In this document: positions 1-9,523 of the stretch, piece by piece
How the letters are laid out: each line of letters begins with the position of its first letter
Numbering within the stretch: the first letter of the stretch is position 1
Source of the DNA: Photobacterium swingsii
GTDB taxonomy: Bacteria; Pseudomonadota; Gammaproteobacteria; Enterobacterales; Vibrionaceae
Direction of reading: 5' to 3'
DNA length: 64,000 nucleotides
Assembly (NCBI RefSeq): GCF_024346715.1
Contig: NZ_AP024852.1
Location: 124,001 to 188,000 of the forward strand
The notes under the pieces: model-generated
What the model was told of the DNA's origin: nothing
Databases searched by the model: none
The model's input: the letters and a program-made list of their open reading frames with translations, nothing else
Translations under genes and position numbers: made by a program

Positions 1-1
1 C

Positions 2-490
2 GCAATGTTTGGGTTTGCGTTTGCACTGGTGCCTTTGTACGACGTGTTTTGCGATATCACGGGGATCAATGGCAAAACCTCATCGACTCCGACCACGGCT
101 GCTGCCAATCGTATTGATACGAGTCGCACGGTCACGGTTGAGTTTGTCGCCTACATCAATCAAGGCATGAAGTGGACATTTACGCCGCAAGTGACACGTA
201 TGGAAGTCCACCCAGGTGAGACCCATAAAATTGCTTATGCCGCGCAAAACCTGACAGCAGCAGCCAGTGTCGGGCAAGCCGTTCCGTCGGTGTCCCCGGG
301 GTTAGCAGCGCAGTATTTTAATAAGATTCAGTGCTTTTGCTTTAATCATCAACCATTAGAGGCAGGGGGATCGGCAGAGTTACCTTTGGTGTTTTACATC
401 GATCCGAATTTGCCTGATGACATTAATACCCTGACTTTGGCTTACACCTTGTATGACGCGCAGCCGACTGATACTGCGCAAACCCAATGA
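2..490 (+). CDS. ctaG: Cytochrome c oxidase assembly protein CtaG/Cox11 (5' end missing)
   Basis: Copper chaperone that delivers copper to the CuB site of subunit I of aa3-type cytochrome c oxidase; anchored in the inner membrane with its copper domain in the periplasm. The frame is open to the left window edge, so the N-terminus, with most of the membrane anchor, lies outside. Seen here is the end of the anchor followed by the beta-rich domain, including the family's copper-binding motif KIQCFCFNHQ near nucleotides 325-354, then a short acidic tail. coxC follows 10 nt downstream, and the block through ctaB lies in the same direction except for one small gene. The catalytic subunits coxA and coxB are not in the window and presumably lie upstream. 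Confidence 0.93.
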   Translation, partial: AMFGFAFALVPLYDVFCDITGINGKTSSTPTTAAANRIDTSRTVTVEFVAYINQGMKWTFTPQVTRMEVHPGETHKIAYAAQNLTAAASVGQAVPSVSPGLAAQYFNKIQCFCFNHQPLEAGGSAELPLVFYIDPNLPDDINTLTLAYTLYDAQPTDTAQTQ

Positions 491-500
491 GGTCATAACA

Positions 501-1424
501 ATGGCAAACCCGTACAGCGAACACGATCAAACAATTACGCCCCCCGACGCATCCTCAGGCCAGCAGCACGAAGCCTATTATGTACCAGCGACTAGTGCAT
601 GGCCCATTGTTGGGGCAATCGCGCTGTTCTTGATTGCACTCGGGGCTGGCTCAACCGTGGGTGGGCTCATGGCGGGGCAAGGGCCTTGGGTACTACTGGC
701 TGGTGTCGGTTTGTTACTGATTATGCTGACAGGTTGGTTTCGCGATGTGATTCGAGAATCGATGGGGGGGTTATACAGCGCCCAATTGGATCGCTCATTT
801 CGCCAAGGCATGAGCTGGTTTATTTTTTCTGAAGTCATGTTCTTTGCTGCGTTTTTTGGGGCGTTGTTTTATGCCCGTATGATTGCGGTGCCATGGCTCG
901 GTGGGGCAGGTAATAACGCCATGACCAATGCTGTGTTGTGGCCTGATTTCATTGCCCAGTGGCCGCTGATCTTAACCCCGAGTGGGGGCGAAACCCAAGC
1001 TATGGGGCCTTTAGGTCTACCTTTATATAATACGCTGATCTTGTTGTTATCGTCGGTCACTATCCATATCGCGCACACTGCGTTAGAAAAAGATAATCGC
1101 CCTCGCTTGACCCTCTTTTTGTTGTTAACCGTGCTGTTGGGTGGGCTGTTTGTTTACCTGCAAGGGGTGGAATATATTCACGCTTATCAGGATATGGGTC
1201 TAACGTTAGATTCAGGCATATACGGCAATACTTTCTTTATGCTGACGGGATTTCATGGCCTGCATGTCACCTTGGGTACCATCATTTTATTTATTGTGTG
1301 GTGCCGGGTGCTGAAAGGGCATTTCAGTGCCGAGAAGCACTTTGCCTTTCAAGCGGGCGCTTGGTATTGGCACTTTGTCGATGTGGTGTGGTTGGGGCTA
1401 TTTACCTTTGTTTATATTCTTTGA
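501..1424 (+). CDS. coxC: Cytochrome c oxidase subunit III
   Basis: Integral membrane subunit III of aa3-type cytochrome c oxidase, which stabilises the oxygen-reducing core. The protein is about 307 residues with seven hydrophobic segments and typical signatures: SEVMFFAAFFGALFYARM near the middle and WYWHFVDVVWLGLF at the C-terminus. I chose the ATG at 501 because GAGG at 489-492 gives a ribosome binding site about eight bases upstream and MANPYSEHD is a normal family N-terminus; an in-frame ATG at 453 lies inside ctaG and lacks such a site. It sits between ctaG and the SURF1 gene, as in many gammaproteobacterial cox operons. Confidence 0.95.
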   Translation: MANPYSEHDQTITPPDASSGQQHEAYYVPATSAWPIVGAIALFLIALGAGSTVGGLMAGQGPWVLLAGVGLLLIMLTGWFRDVIRESMGGLYSAQLDRSFRQGMSWFIFSEVMFFAAFFGALFYARMIAVPWLGGAGNNAMTNAVLWPDFIAQWPLILTPSGGETQAMGPLGLPLYNTLILLLSSVTIHIAHTALEKDNRPRLTLFLLLTVLLGGLFVYLQGVEYIHAYQDMGLTLDSGIYGNTFFMLTGFHGLHVTLGTIILFIVWCRVLKGHFSAEKHFAFQAGAWYWHFVDVVWLGLFTFVYIL

Positions 1425-1443
1425 GTTTACGTTTTGTGCGTGG

Positions 1444-1650
1444 TTAAAAGGGGCGAGGGTTAGGTTCAACTAAACCTGTGGCGATACCGATAAGCAACAA
1501 GGCAAAGACCAATACCGACAGCCATAGTCGACGACCTAAGTAGCGGGAAAGCGGTACTCCTTCTCGTTTACCTAGCATCACTGGCAGTGCACGAAACAAA
1601 TTGAAAATAATGAAAACCAATAAGCAAACAACAAGGGCTTTGATCAGCAT
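1444..1650 (-). CDS. DUF2909 family twin-transmembrane protein
   Basis: A 68-residue protein with two hydrophobic helices (about residues 3-22 and 43-62) separated by a basic linker containing GKREGVPLSRYLGRR. It resembles the DUF2909 family, small inner-membrane proteins commonly found beside cytochrome oxidase assembly genes; the molecular role is unknown. It runs opposite to the surrounding cox genes, starting 42 nt upstream of the SURF1 gene and ending 19 nt after coxC, so it interrupts the operon and probably has its own promoter in the 1651-1692 gap. The reversed orientation looks conserved for this family rather than a recent rearrangement. Confidence 0.8.
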   Translation of the reverse strand: MLIKALVVCLLVFIIFNLFRALPVMLGKREGVPLSRYLGRRLWLSVLVFALLLIGIATGLVEPNPRPF

Positions 1651-1692
1651 GTAAACACTCCTGTTAGCAGTAACCGATTGATAAGAGGTGGT

Positions 1693-2370
1693 ATGCGACG
1701 GATCGGATTCATACTTTTTACTGTGGCGGTAATGCTGACATTGGTCAAGTTGGGCTTATGGCAATTAACACGAGCGCAAGAAAAAGAGGCGTTAAACCAT
1801 GCTTTAAAGCACCGAAGCGAACAAATGTATTACAGCTTGGCAAGTTTACCGAGCGATCCCCGCTGGTATGGGTTAACCCTGCATGGGACGTTTGAACATC
1901 GCTACGCGGTGTTATTGGATAATCAGATTTACCGTGGTCAAGTTGGCTATCACCTGCTTTATCCCTTGAAAGTGAACAGAGATTGGGTGTTGGTGAATTT
2001 AGGCTGGATTGCTGCACCGACATACCGTGAACAACTGCCTGTATTGCCAGAGCACCACGGTGAATTGAGGGTTGAAGGGATTATTGCACCCCCATCTCAG
2101 ATGCCGACATTGGCTGCGCCAAGCGAGACCTTAGTGTGGCCGCAGCGAGTGCAAGTGGTTGATTTAGAATTGCTGTCGCAACAAATGGATTTACCACTCA
2201 AGCCGTGGGTTTTACAAATCGATCCCGATAATGCGTTGGCATTGCAGCAAACCTGGACACCGGTTGTGATGGGGCCGCATAAGCATTATGCCTACGCTGT
2301 GCAGTGGTTTTTGATGGCGGTTGCCATTTCAGGGTTAGCCTTCTGGTGGTTAAAAAGGACAAGAGCATGA
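1693..2370 (+). CDS. SURF1 family cytochrome oxidase biogenesis protein
   Basis: SURF1/Shy1 family protein of about 225 residues that assists insertion of heme a into cytochrome oxidase subunit I. It has the two-helix topology of the family: one N-terminal membrane segment (GFILFTVAVMLTLVKLGLWQL), a periplasmic domain with the conserved GLWQL.RAQEK and NLGWI motifs, and one C-terminal helix (YAYAVQWFLMAVAISGLAF). An upstream in-frame TTG at 1678 is possible, but ATG 1693 has a purine-rich AGAGG just upstream and gives the usual length. Its stop overlaps the start of the next gene (ATGA at 2367-2370), indicating translational coupling in the ctaA/ctaB operon. Confidence 0.9.
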   Translation: MRRIGFILFTVAVMLTLVKLGLWQLTRAQEKEALNHALKHRSEQMYYSLASLPSDPRWYGLTLHGTFEHRYAVLLDNQIYRGQVGYHLLYPLKVNRDWVLVNLGWIAAPTYREQLPVLPEHHGELRVEGIIAPPSQMPTLAAPSETLVWPQRVQVVDLELLSQQMDLPLKPWVLQIDPDNALALQQTWTPVVMGPHKHYAYAVQWFLMAVAISGLAFWWLKRTRA

Positions 2371-2942
2371 GCAAACAAGGAAGCAAACGGAGTGCGTTGT
2401 TACTGCTGTTAGGTGTATTTGTGTTGCCGCTGTTGTTGGCTAAATTGGTACTGGATTTGAATTGGTACCAAGGTGGGATCACTAATCGCGGTAAGTTATT
2501 GGATTCCCCGTTAACGCCTGAGTGGTTGAGTGAACTCGGGGGCGGTGAACAGGGACAGTGGCGGTTAATTTATTTATTGCCTGAACATTGTGACAGTGCT
2601 TGCCAAGGCGCGTTATTCAACCTTCGCCAAGTGCCTGTTGCGGTGGGGGCGGGGCAAACGCGGGTCGATAGCACTGTACTCATTGCTGAATCGGCACAAG
2701 CCAGCTTGTCGACGGAAATACAATCTCACCTTGCTGGTATTCATTTACTGTCTATTTCTCCCCATGTGGTTGCACAAATGCAGACGTTTGAATTTGGCAC
2801 CAAAGCCATTTATATCGCAGACCCGTTAGGAAACGTGATGATGGCATACCCCTTGGTGAGTGATAAAAATGCGATTTTGGCACAGGGGAAAGACGTGCTA
2901 CGTGATTTAAAACGCTTGTTGAAGGTGTCTAAAATCGGCTAA
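2367..2942 (+). CDS. Membrane-anchored SCO-like protein of the cox operon
   Basis: About 191 residues with one N-terminal membrane helix (residues about 9-30) and a periplasmic domain. Residues EHCDSAC contain a CX3C pair like that of SCO1/PrrC thioredoxin-fold copper chaperones, and the spacing from the strand RLIYLLPEHC to the downstream ISPHV and DPLGNVMMAYP segments fits a thioredoxin fold. I infer a role in copper delivery or thiol reduction for the CuA site. The usual distal SCO histidine is not evident, so it may be a reduced version. The ATG at 2367 overlaps the SURF1 stop; a longer ORF from 2304 is an artefact running through SURF1. ctaA begins 9 nt downstream. Confidence 0.7.
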   Translation: MSKQGSKRSALLLLLGVFVLPLLLAKLVLDLNWYQGGITNRGKLLDSPLTPEWLSELGGGEQGQWRLIYLLPEHCDSACQGALFNLRQVPVAVGAGQTRVDSTVLIAESAQASLSTEIQSHLAGIHLLSISPHVVAQMQTFEFGTKAIYIADPLGNVMMAYPLVSDKNAILAQGKDVLRDLKRLLKVSKIG

Positions 2943-2951
2943 GGAGAGCCT

Positions 2952-4220
2952 ATGGCGAATACGACGTACCGATATTTGGTTTACGCCACCTTGGGATTGT
3001 CACTGATAGTCATTGTCTTGGGCGCGTATACCCGCTTGACGGAAGCGGGGTTAGGCTGCCCTGATTGGCCGGGGTGTTATGGCACCTTGAGCGTTCCTCA
3101 AACGCCCGCGCAGTTGGCCCAAGCACAATTGACGTATCCCGATGCGCCTGTAGAAGTTGAAAAAGCGTGGAATGAAATGATCCATCGTTATGTGGCAGGC
3201 ACCTTGGGATTGTTGATTTTGGCGTTAAATATTGCCTCGTGGCAACAAGTCTCTCGCCCTAAAAAGCTGCCATTTTTTCTATTGGTGGTGGTGTGTTTCC
3301 AAGCTGCACTTGGAATGTGGACGGTGACCTTGAACTTGATGCCCATTGTGGTGATGGGGCACTTGTTAGGTGGCTTTACGATTGTGTCACTCTTGTTGTT
3401 ACTGGCGTTACGTGTACGACAGCAAGCGCGACAGTTAAAGGCGCTATTGGCACTGCCTTCTGATTTGCTCGATACGACCTCACCCGCCTTATCCCCTGCT
3501 GATGCACAGAAGCTACAACATGCCTTCGATGAACTGGATTTTGAAATGAGTCATCAACAGGTTATTTCTGTTGATGCGATGAAGCGTGCTAACGAAAGAG
3601 CAACCCATGAGCAGCAAATTAAAGACAGTGATGCTGCTGAGCTGCCGCCTGCTTTTACACCGACTAAGTGGCTGCTCACACTGGCAGCTTTTGCCTTGAT
3701 AACCGTGGTGGGGCAGATCATGCTGGGGGGCTGGACGGCCGCCAATTATGCCGCCGTAGTCTGTACTCAGTTGCCACTGTGTGAGGTGGATTGGCTAGCT
3801 CAATACGATACCAGTGCCTTTGCCCCTATTCAGCCTGAACACGCCAGCTATCAGTTTGGTGTGCTTGATTATGCTCAGCGAGTGACGATTCATGTTACCC
3901 ATCGAATCGGTGCTGTGGTGGTGTGTGGGGTGGTAGGGGCATTTGTTTGGCAGCTTATGCGTAGCCCGCAATATCGTCGTTTAGCCACGGTCATCACTGT
4001 GGTGCTGGTATTGCAGATATTGCTCGGGATCACCAATGTGCTCGCCCATTTACCGCTGGCGGTGGCGGTTAGTCATAACTTGGTTGGCCTTATCTTATTA
4101 CTGACTGTCGTGGCCGCCAACTATCGATTGGTATTGGATTATCGTCAGGCGCAGCATAACGCCGCCGCTCGTCTTTTGAGCGCAAAAGCATGGATAGCAG
4201 AGGAGCATCATCATGGCTAA
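2952..4220 (+). CDS. ctaA: Heme A synthase (CtaA/Cox15)
   Basis: Membrane enzyme that oxidises the C8 methyl of heme O to a formyl group, making heme A for cytochrome aa3. It has eight hydrophobic helices in two four-helix halves. Conserved features seen are the N-terminal [21 protein letters not shown] segment (split here as [12 protein letters not shown] then CPDWPGCYG), EMIHRY, the second-half VVCTQLPLC cysteine pair, [11 protein letters not shown] and AVSHNLVG, which carry heme-ligand histidines. At 422 residues it is long for the family because a charged stretch of about 80 residues (roughly 155-235) separates the halves. SD AAGGAG lies before the ATG. The 3' end overlaps ctaB by 8 nt. 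Confidence 0.94.
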   Translation: MANTTYRYLVYATLGLSLIVIVLGAYTRLTEAGLGCPDWPGCYGTLSVPQTPAQLAQAQLTYPDAPVEVEKAWNEMIHRYVAGTLGLLILALNIASWQQVSRPKKLPFFLLVVVCFQAALGMWTVTLNLMPIVVMGHLLGGFTIVSLLLLLALRVRQQARQLKALLALPSDLLDTTSPALSPADAQKLQHAFDELDFEMSHQQVISVDAMKRANERATHEQQIKDSDAAELPPAFTPTKWLLTLAAFALITVVGQIMLGGWTAANYAAVVCTQLPLCEVDWLAQYDTSAFAPIQPEHASYQFGVLDYAQRVTIHVTHRIGAVVVCGVVGAFVWQLMRSPQYRRLATVITVVLVLQILLGITNVLAHLPLAVAVSHNLVGLILLLTVVAANYRLVLDYRQAQHNAAARLLSAKAWIAEEHHHG

Positions 4221-5139
4221 GTCACAAGCGTTTACCTCTCAGCGAACGTCCGCGTCATCGTCGGTTAAACCTGCGTTGTGGCAAGATTACCTCACCATGA
4301 CTAAGCCTAAAGTGGTGGCTATGTTGCTATTAACCGCCTTGGTTGGCATGTGTTTAGCCGTCCTAGGCATTCCGCCGATGAAAGCCGTTGTGCTTGGGTT
4401 GCTGGGAATAGGTTTACAGTCGGCAGCGGCGGCGGTGTTTAACCATGTGCTGGATCGCCGCTTTGATGCCAAAATGGCACGGACTTATCATCGCCCGTTG
4501 GCGAAAGGGCGAGTGGAAACGCACAAAGCGATCGCCTTTGCCGTGATCTTGATGGTCGTGGGTTTTGCGCTGTTATGGCAACTTAACGCACTGACTGCGT
4601 GGCTGACCATGGCCAGCTTAGTGGGTTATGCCTTGGTGTATACCGTGTGGTTGAAGCATGCTACCCCGCAAAACATAGTGATTGGCGGGTTGGCAGGCGC
4701 TGCACCACCTTTACTTGGTTGGACGGCAGTCACAGGTCAGCTTGATCCGCATGCTCTCTTGCTGGTGATGTTAGTGTTTACTTGGACGCCGCCTCATTTT
4801 TGGGCCTTAGCAATCCACCGTCGTGATGATTACGCCAAGGCTGGGATCCCCATGTTGCCGGTGACTCATGGGATTGCCTTCACGAAAACCATGGTCTTGC
4901 TCTATACCTTTATGTTATTTGCGGTGGGTGTGCTGCCTTGGCTGACGGGCATGAGTGGCATAGTGTATCTCGTGGGTAGCGGCCTATTAAATGTAGGATT
5001 TATTGGTTACGCGTGGAAACTGAAGTTTGCCGATAGTGAAGGCCATGCGTGGGCGACCTTTAAGTACTCGATTTGGCATTTGCTTGGGTTATTTGTGGTG
5101 CTACTTGGCGACCATTGGCTAATGGCTTGGTTGGGCTAA
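4213..5139 (+). CDS. cyoE: Protoheme IX farnesyltransferase (heme O synthase)
   Basis: Integral membrane UbiA-family prenyltransferase that adds a farnesyl group to protoheme IX to make heme O, the substrate of CtaA next door; also called CtaB. About 308 residues with many membrane helices. The prenyl-diphosphate site [20 protein letters not shown] and the second acidic loop [16 protein letters not shown] are present. An extra Ser/Thr/Lys-rich stretch precedes the [11 protein letters not shown] family start. The ATG overlaps the ctaA reading frame by 8 nt, consistent with coupled translation and joint heme A synthesis. This is the last gene of the cox operon. Confidence 0.95.
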   Translation: MAKSQAFTSQRTSASSSVKPALWQDYLTMTKPKVVAMLLLTALVGMCLAVLGIPPMKAVVLGLLGIGLQSAAAAVFNHVLDRRFDAKMARTYHRPLAKGRVETHKAIAFAVILMVVGFALLWQLNALTAWLTMASLVGYALVYTVWLKHATPQNIVIGGLAGAAPPLLGWTAVTGQLDPHALLLVMLVFTWTPPHFWALAIHRRDDYAKAGIPMLPVTHGIAFTKTMVLLYTFMLFAVGVLPWLTGMSGIVYLVGSGLLNVGFIGYAWKLKFADSEGHAWATFKYSIWHLLGLFVVLLGDHWLMAWLG

Positions 5140-5279
5140 TACGTCGGTTAATGGCTTGGCTGCATCAGGCACGAAATGCCTGTGTGATGCTTTAGTCTCG
5201 AAACGGAAGTCGCTACACTGCCTCTCTATTTTTGTTGTGCATCCATCAAGATGCGATGCTTTGCCGTTAAGAGGTTTTC

Positions 5280-6629
5280 GTGCTCGCAGCCCTCAGGGAT
5301 AAATCCCTCCACCTCCAAGTTTTCGCATTGGCTTTGCCTATGGTGCTGTCAAATATCACAGTGCCGTTACTGGGGCTGGTGGATGCCGCGGTGATCGGTC
5401 ATCTTGATCACGCTTGGTATCTCGGTGGTGTCGCCGTGGGTGGCACCATGATCAACGTGACTTTTTGGCTGTTAGGTTTTTTGCGGATGGCCACCACAGG
5501 TTTGAGCGCTCAAGCCTACGGTGCGAGTGATAAAGACGCACAAGCCAGCACCTTCTTGCAAGGCATTACCCTTGCTTGGTTATTGGCAGCAATGCTTTTG
5601 GTATTCCATCAGCCTGTTGCCGATCTAATTTTCTCGCTCAGTAGTGCCAGCGACCAAGTCAAACGCTATGCTGAGCAATATTTCTCGATTCGTATCTGGG
5701 GGGCACCAGCCTCGCTCGCTAACTTTGTCATTATGGGCTGGTTGCTCGGTAGCCAAAATGCCCGTGCACCGATGTGGTTGTTGATTGTCACTAATATCGT
5801 AAACATCGCATTGGATGTACTGTTTGTACTTGGCTTTGGTTGGAAGGTACAAGGCGCAGCGGCAGCCTCTGTAATAGCAGATTACAGTGGAATGGCGCTG
5901 GGTTTATGGTTTGTGTCGCGTCAATGGCTAGTACAAGCCTTGCCTGCGGTGCGTGAAAAAATCGGCTCAATACGTGAAGGTTTGGGGCGTTTGCTTAAGC
6001 TCAACCGTGATATTTTTCTGCGTAGTTTGTGCCTGCAATTGACCTTTACCTTCATGACCTTCTATGGGGCAACACTCGGGGATAATACTGTGGCGGCGAA
6101 TGCCGTCTTAATGAGCTTTTTGATGTTGGTGTCCTATGCGATGGATGGCTTTGCCTATGCGATGGAAGCGCTCGTGGGTAAAGCGATAGGCGCGCGTAAT
6201 CGTGATGAATTAGGCCGTTATTTAGTGGGTACTACGTTTTGGAGTCTGATGGTTTCATTGTTACTGACGGTTGCCTTTACCTTCTTTGGCGGCAATATCG
6301 TGAGCTTGATTTCTGATATTCCTGCGGTGCAACAAGAAGCGGCACTTTACTTACCTTGGCTCGCTGCCGTGCCCTTGGTGTCGATGTGGTGTTTCTTGCT
6401 GGATGGTATTTTCATTGGCGCGACGCGCGGCAGGGAAATGCGCAATAGTATGTTTGTCGCGACCTGCAGTTTCTTTGTGATTTGGTGGTTATTGGTTGAT
6501 TATGGCAACCATGCATTGTGGGGAGCCATGCTTGGCTTTATGGCTATGCGTGGAATGAGTCTTGCCGTGGTTTTTACGTATCAATGGAAGAAAAATATTT
6601 TTCTAGAAACCGCTAATGCCAACAACTAG
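5280..6629 (+). CDS. dinF: MATE family efflux transporter DinF
   Basis: Sodium- or proton-driven multidrug and toxin extrusion transporter of about 449 residues with twelve hydrophobic segments. The N-terminal segment LSNITVPLLGLVDAAVIGHL closely matches E. coli DinF, and PASLANFVIMGWLLGSQNAR is another DinF-type signature. It starts at a GTG with AAGAGG about 7 nt upstream. In E. coli dinF follows lexA; here it stands alone after the cox operon, and I see no clear SOS box in the 140 nt upstream. That gap holds only an imperfect hairpin at about 5161-5189. Substrate cannot be told from sequence. Confidence 0.92.
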   Translation: MLAALRDKSLHLQVFALALPMVLSNITVPLLGLVDAAVIGHLDHAWYLGGVAVGGTMINVTFWLLGFLRMATTGLSAQAYGASDKDAQASTFLQGITLAWLLAAMLLVFHQPVADLIFSLSSASDQVKRYAEQYFSIRIWGAPASLANFVIMGWLLGSQNARAPMWLLIVTNIVNIALDVLFVLGFGWKVQGAAAASVIADYSGMALGLWFVSRQWLVQALPAVREKIGSIREGLGRLLKLNRDIFLRSLCLQLTFTFMTFYGATLGDNTVAANAVLMSFLMLVSYAMDGFAYAMEALVGKAIGARNRDELGRYLVGTTFWSLMVSLLLTVAFTFFGGNIVSLISDIPAVQQEAALYLPWLAAVPLVSMWCFLLDGIFIGATRGREMRNSMFVATCSFFVIWWLLVDYGNHALWGAMLGFMAMRGMSLAVVFTYQWKKNIFLETANANN

Positions 6630-6732
6630 TTAGAATTATTTAACTGAAATTGGCTCTTTTTTCGCCAATAAATGCTACTCATCTGGACTTTGTTGTGTTT
6701 AAAATGTGCACAATTATTGTTCAGGTGAATGT

Positions 6733-7122
6733 ATGAATAGTCGGTTTTTCGTTGTAATGCTGGCACTAGCCAGCTTTATTTTTGCCCCTCAGGTATTAGC
6801 AGGTAAGCAAAGCAAAACATTAAATGTTACTGCAACCGCGTATAACTCAGTGCGGGCGCAAACCAATGCCAACCCAAGTATTGCCGCTTGGGGGGATCGC
6901 TTGAAACCAGGCATGAAAGCCATCGCGGTATCACGTGATTTACTGAATATGGGAATTAAACACGGTACAAAGGTGAAGATATCGGGTTTACCGGGTGAGT
7001 ATGTGGTGCTGGATAAAATGAATAAGCGCTGGTCGCGTAAGATTGATATCTACATGGGTAAAGATATTCAAGCCGCAAAAAATTGGGGAAAGCGTAAAGT
7101 GACGATCACTTGGGCGGGATAG
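6733..7122 (+). CDS. Secreted 3D-domain protein
   Basis: A 129-residue exported protein: signal peptide at residues 1-24 (MNSRFF, hydrophobic core, then VLAGK), then a single small domain. The domain has VTATAYNS, AAWGDRLKPG and VLDKMNKRW..KIDIYMG, the aspartate-spaced pattern of the 3D domain shared with lytic transglycosylase MltA and Gram-positive resuscitation/RlpA-like double-psi beta barrels. I infer a periplasmic peptidoglycan-related role; catalytic activity is not established. ATG 6733 is chosen because it gives a clean signal peptide and follows CAGGTGA; an in-frame ATG at 6706 would add nine residues that spoil it. A terminator follows. Confidence 0.78.
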   Translation: MNSRFFVVMLALASFIFAPQVLAGKQSKTLNVTATAYNSVRAQTNANPSIAAWGDRLKPGMKAIAVSRDLLNMGIKHGTKVKISGLPGEYVVLDKMNKRWSRKIDIYMGKDIQAAKNWGKRKVTITWAG

Positions 7123-7151
7123 TGCCTAATATTGTGCTGATTAGATCCCAT

Positions 7152-7178
7152 AAAAAGCCGCATTGAGCGGCTTTTTTT
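7152..7178. terminator. Bidirectional terminator between 3D-domain gene and nfuA
   Basis: Stem AAGCCGC/GCGGCTT with a 5-nt loop, five or more A on the left and seven T on the right, so it can act on both strands. It lies between two convergent genes. Confidence 0.85.
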
Positions 7179-7203
7179 ATGGGTAACACTTCAGCGAAGG
7201 AGA

Positions 7204-7782
7204 TTAGTAGTAAGAGTGCTCACCACGTGCGTGCTCGGTAATATCTCGAACACCATTTAGCTCACCTTCAAACTGAGCCAGTAGCTCTTTTTCGATGCCT
7301 TCTTTTAGCGTGACATCAACCATAGAACAACCGTTACAGCCGCCGCCAAATTGTAGGATTGCGATGCCGTCTTCAGTGATTTCAGACAGTGATACGTTAC
7401 CACCGTGGCCTGCAAGTTGTGGATTAACTTGGGTCTGGATAACGTAGTCAACGCGTTCCATCAGCGTTGCATCATCCGACACTTTACGCACTTTTGCATT
7501 CGGTGCTTTTAGTGTCAGTTGTGAGCCCATTTTGTCGGTAACAAAATCAATTTCCGCATCATCAAGAAACGGTAGGCTTAGCTCATCAACGTAAGCTGAG
7601 AACAGGTCTAGCTTAATTTCAGTATCGCTTGCTTCAACAGCTTCAGGTGGGCAGTACGATACGCCGCACTCTGCGCTTTGGGTGCCTGGGTTTACCACGA
7701 AGACACGAATATTTGTTCCCTCAGGCTGCTGGGCAAGAAGCTTGCCGAAGTGCTGCTGAGCGTTTTCAGTAATAGTGATCAT
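7204..7782 (-). CDS. nfuA: Fe-S biogenesis protein NfuA
   Basis: Carrier for [4Fe-4S] clusters that protects and loads targets under oxidative stress or iron limitation; cytosolic homodimer. About 192 residues: an N-terminal degenerate A-type (IscA/ErpA-like) domain and a C-terminal Nfu domain with the cluster-binding motif [11 protein letters not shown] (CXXC). I use the ATG at 7782, giving [12 protein letters not shown] like E. coli NfuA; a GTG two codons upstream (7788) is also in frame. As in E. coli and Vibrio, it is next to comF and bioH, in the order nfuA, comF, bioH. Confidence 0.95.
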   Translation of the reverse strand: MITITENAQQHFGKLLAQQPEGTNIRVFVVNPGTQSAECGVSYCPPEAVEASDTEIKLDLFSAYVDELSLPFLDDAEIDFVTDKMGSQLTLKAPNAKVRKVSDDATLMERVDYVIQTQVNPQLAGHGGNVSLSEITEDGIAILQFGGGCNGCSMVDVTLKEGIEKELLAQFEGELNGVRDITEHARGEHSYY

Positions 7783-7906
7783 AGACACGACGTAATACCT
7801 GACTTATTTAGTAAGATTTAATTCTATTCTACTCTTAGTCGCCCTTTCTATCATCCCCAAATCACGCCTACCATGATTTGAACACCGTTTTGCCGCTTTT
7901 TTGTGA

Positions 7907-8611
7907 TCACTTCGGCATCGGAGTGTAGCAAATACAATAGATGTCTATTGTTTGAACACCGCTTCTTTTCAGCAAGTTAGTTAGAGCTGAAGCCGTACTG
8001 CCCGTTGTTACTACGTCATCAACAATGGCGACGTGATGGGGTAAATTTTTTAAGGTTAATTCAAAGGCGCCGCGTAAATTTTGTTGGCGTTGGTGGCGTG
8101 AGAGCTGTTTTTGAACGGGTGTGTGGCGAATACGATGAAAACCGTGCGGTGCCACTTGACTACCTGTGATTGCAGCTATTGACCATGCTAGGGCGGTGCT
8201 TTGATTAAAGCCGCGTAGCCAGCGACGTCGTGGATGCAAAGGCACAGGTAATAATAAAGGGGCTGGGTTTTCTATATGCGCAGCAAGATGCTGACCCAAT
8301 GGGTGTGCTAGCCAAAATTTGCCGTTGAATTTGTATCTTTGTACACATTGGCGCAGTGGTGGGCGGTATTCACCCAATCGGAACAAGCGTTGCCAAGGTG
8401 GTGGAGAGGATAAGCAGTAACCACATCGATCAACATAAGTAAGGGTCGTAGCACCACATCGTCGGCAATAAGGGGGCTGTGGGAAGTGTGAAATACAATG
8501 GTGGCACCATACGCGTTCGTTATTGGTCAGCGGTAGATGACACAGTTGGCAGCGCTGGTTGGTCCAATCGAGTATTGATCTTAATCGCGAAGGGGATAAC
8601 ATCCATGGCAT
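7907..8611 (-). CDS. comF: ComF/GntX family phosphoribosyltransferase-like protein
   Basis: About 234 residues. N-terminal zinc-binding region with CQLCHLPL, CHHC and CRRCG / CGYC pairs (residues about 21-66), then a type I phosphoribosyltransferase domain ending in VAIVDDVVTTGST, the PRPP-binding loop. ComF proteins act in uptake and processing of transforming DNA; the E. coli homologue was called GntX. The gene is divergent from bioH, with only 34 nt between start codons, so the two promoters must overlap or be shared. Vibrionaceae are often naturally competent, which fits. Confidence 0.9.
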   Translation of the reverse strand: MPWMLSPSRLRSILDWTNQRCQLCHLPLTNNERVWCHHCISHFPQPPYCRRCGATTLTYVDRCGYCLSSPPPWQRLFRLGEYRPPLRQCVQRYKFNGKFWLAHPLGQHLAAHIENPAPLLLPVPLHPRRRWLRGFNQSTALAWSIAAITGSQVAPHGFHRIRHTPVQKQLSRHQRQQNLRGAFELTLKNLPHHVAIVDDVVTTGSTASALTNLLKRSGVQTIDIYCICYTPMPK

Positions 8612-8645
8612 CCTGATGGGTTATTGCGAATAAAAGGAAGTGTAA

Positions 8646-9428
8646 ATGACAACCAAGCTACATTGGCAGACAGAAGGCCAAGGTTCGGATCTAGTTCTCA
8701 TTCATGGTTGGGGCATGAATGGAGCGGTTTGGCAGCAGGTGTTACCGCTGTTAACGCCTTATTTTCGAGTGCATTGTGTTGATTTACCCGGTTATGGTCA
8801 TAGCGCATCCATTGACAGTGCTTCTATTGAAGAGCTGGCACATCTGTTGCTTGAATATTCACCAACAGCAGCAACTTGGGTGGGATGGTCACTCGGTGGG
8901 TTAGTCGCGACACAGGCAGCACTGCTCGCGCCTGAACGTGTTAATCGATTAGTGACGGTGGCAAGTTCACCTAAGTTTGCGGCTGATAAAGCAACATCGT
9001 GGCGGGGTATTCAGCCCCGCGTGCTTACTGATTTTCAACAGCAACTGAGTAATGACTTTCGTTTAACCATTGAGCGTTTTATGGCCTTACAAGCCATGGG
9101 AAGCCCGACGGCACGGCAGGATATTAAGTTGCTAAAGCAGGCGGTGTTATCACGCCCTCAGCCTAATCCAAATGCGCTGAGCGATGGGTTAATACAGCTT
9201 GCTGAAGTCGATTTACGTGAACAACTGGCACAGATTCAACAGCCTTGGTTAAGGATGTATGGGCGGTTGGACGGGTTAGTACCAGTGAAAATTGCACAGG
9301 AATTGGATGAGCTTGCACCGCAGTCTCAACGGCAAGTGTTTGCCGCGGCGTCGCATGCACCCTTTATCTCTCACCCTGTCGCGTTTACGCAAGCATTGCG
9401 TCACTTCGTTGAGGCGCACGATGATTGA
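8646..9428 (+). CDS. bioH: Pimeloyl-ACP methyl ester carboxylesterase BioH
   Basis: Hydrolyses pimeloyl-ACP methyl ester to end the early, fatty-acid-like phase of biotin synthesis. An alpha/beta hydrolase of 260 residues with the oxyanion motif LIHGWGMNG, nucleophile elbow GWSLGG (Ser about residue 82), a late aspartate in YGRLDGLVP, and the catalytic histidine in ASHAPFISHP. SD AAGGAAG precedes the ATG. Divergent from comF and unlinked to other bio genes here, as in E. coli. Confidence 0.94.
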   Translation: MTTKLHWQTEGQGSDLVLIHGWGMNGAVWQQVLPLLTPYFRVHCVDLPGYGHSASIDSASIEELAHLLLEYSPTAATWVGWSLGGLVATQAALLAPERVNRLVTVASSPKFAADKATSWRGIQPRVLTDFQQQLSNDFRLTIERFMALQAMGSPTARQDIKLLKQAVLSRPQPNPNALSDGLIQLAEVDLREQLAQIQQPWLRMYGRLDGLVPVKIAQELDELAPQSQRQVFAAASHAPFISHPVAFTQALRHFVEAHDD

Positions 9429-9523
9429 TATGCCAAGGCGGCATTTAACAAAAAATTAAACTTCTGTTAATTATCGCCGATATTTATATTCGTGGAGTTG
9501 CTCTACATTATTGTGAGGCCATA

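Noticed and set aside
5161-5189. Terminator after cyoE
   Set aside because: The hairpin is imperfect with a 4-nt bulge and has no T run, so it was not listed as a terminator.
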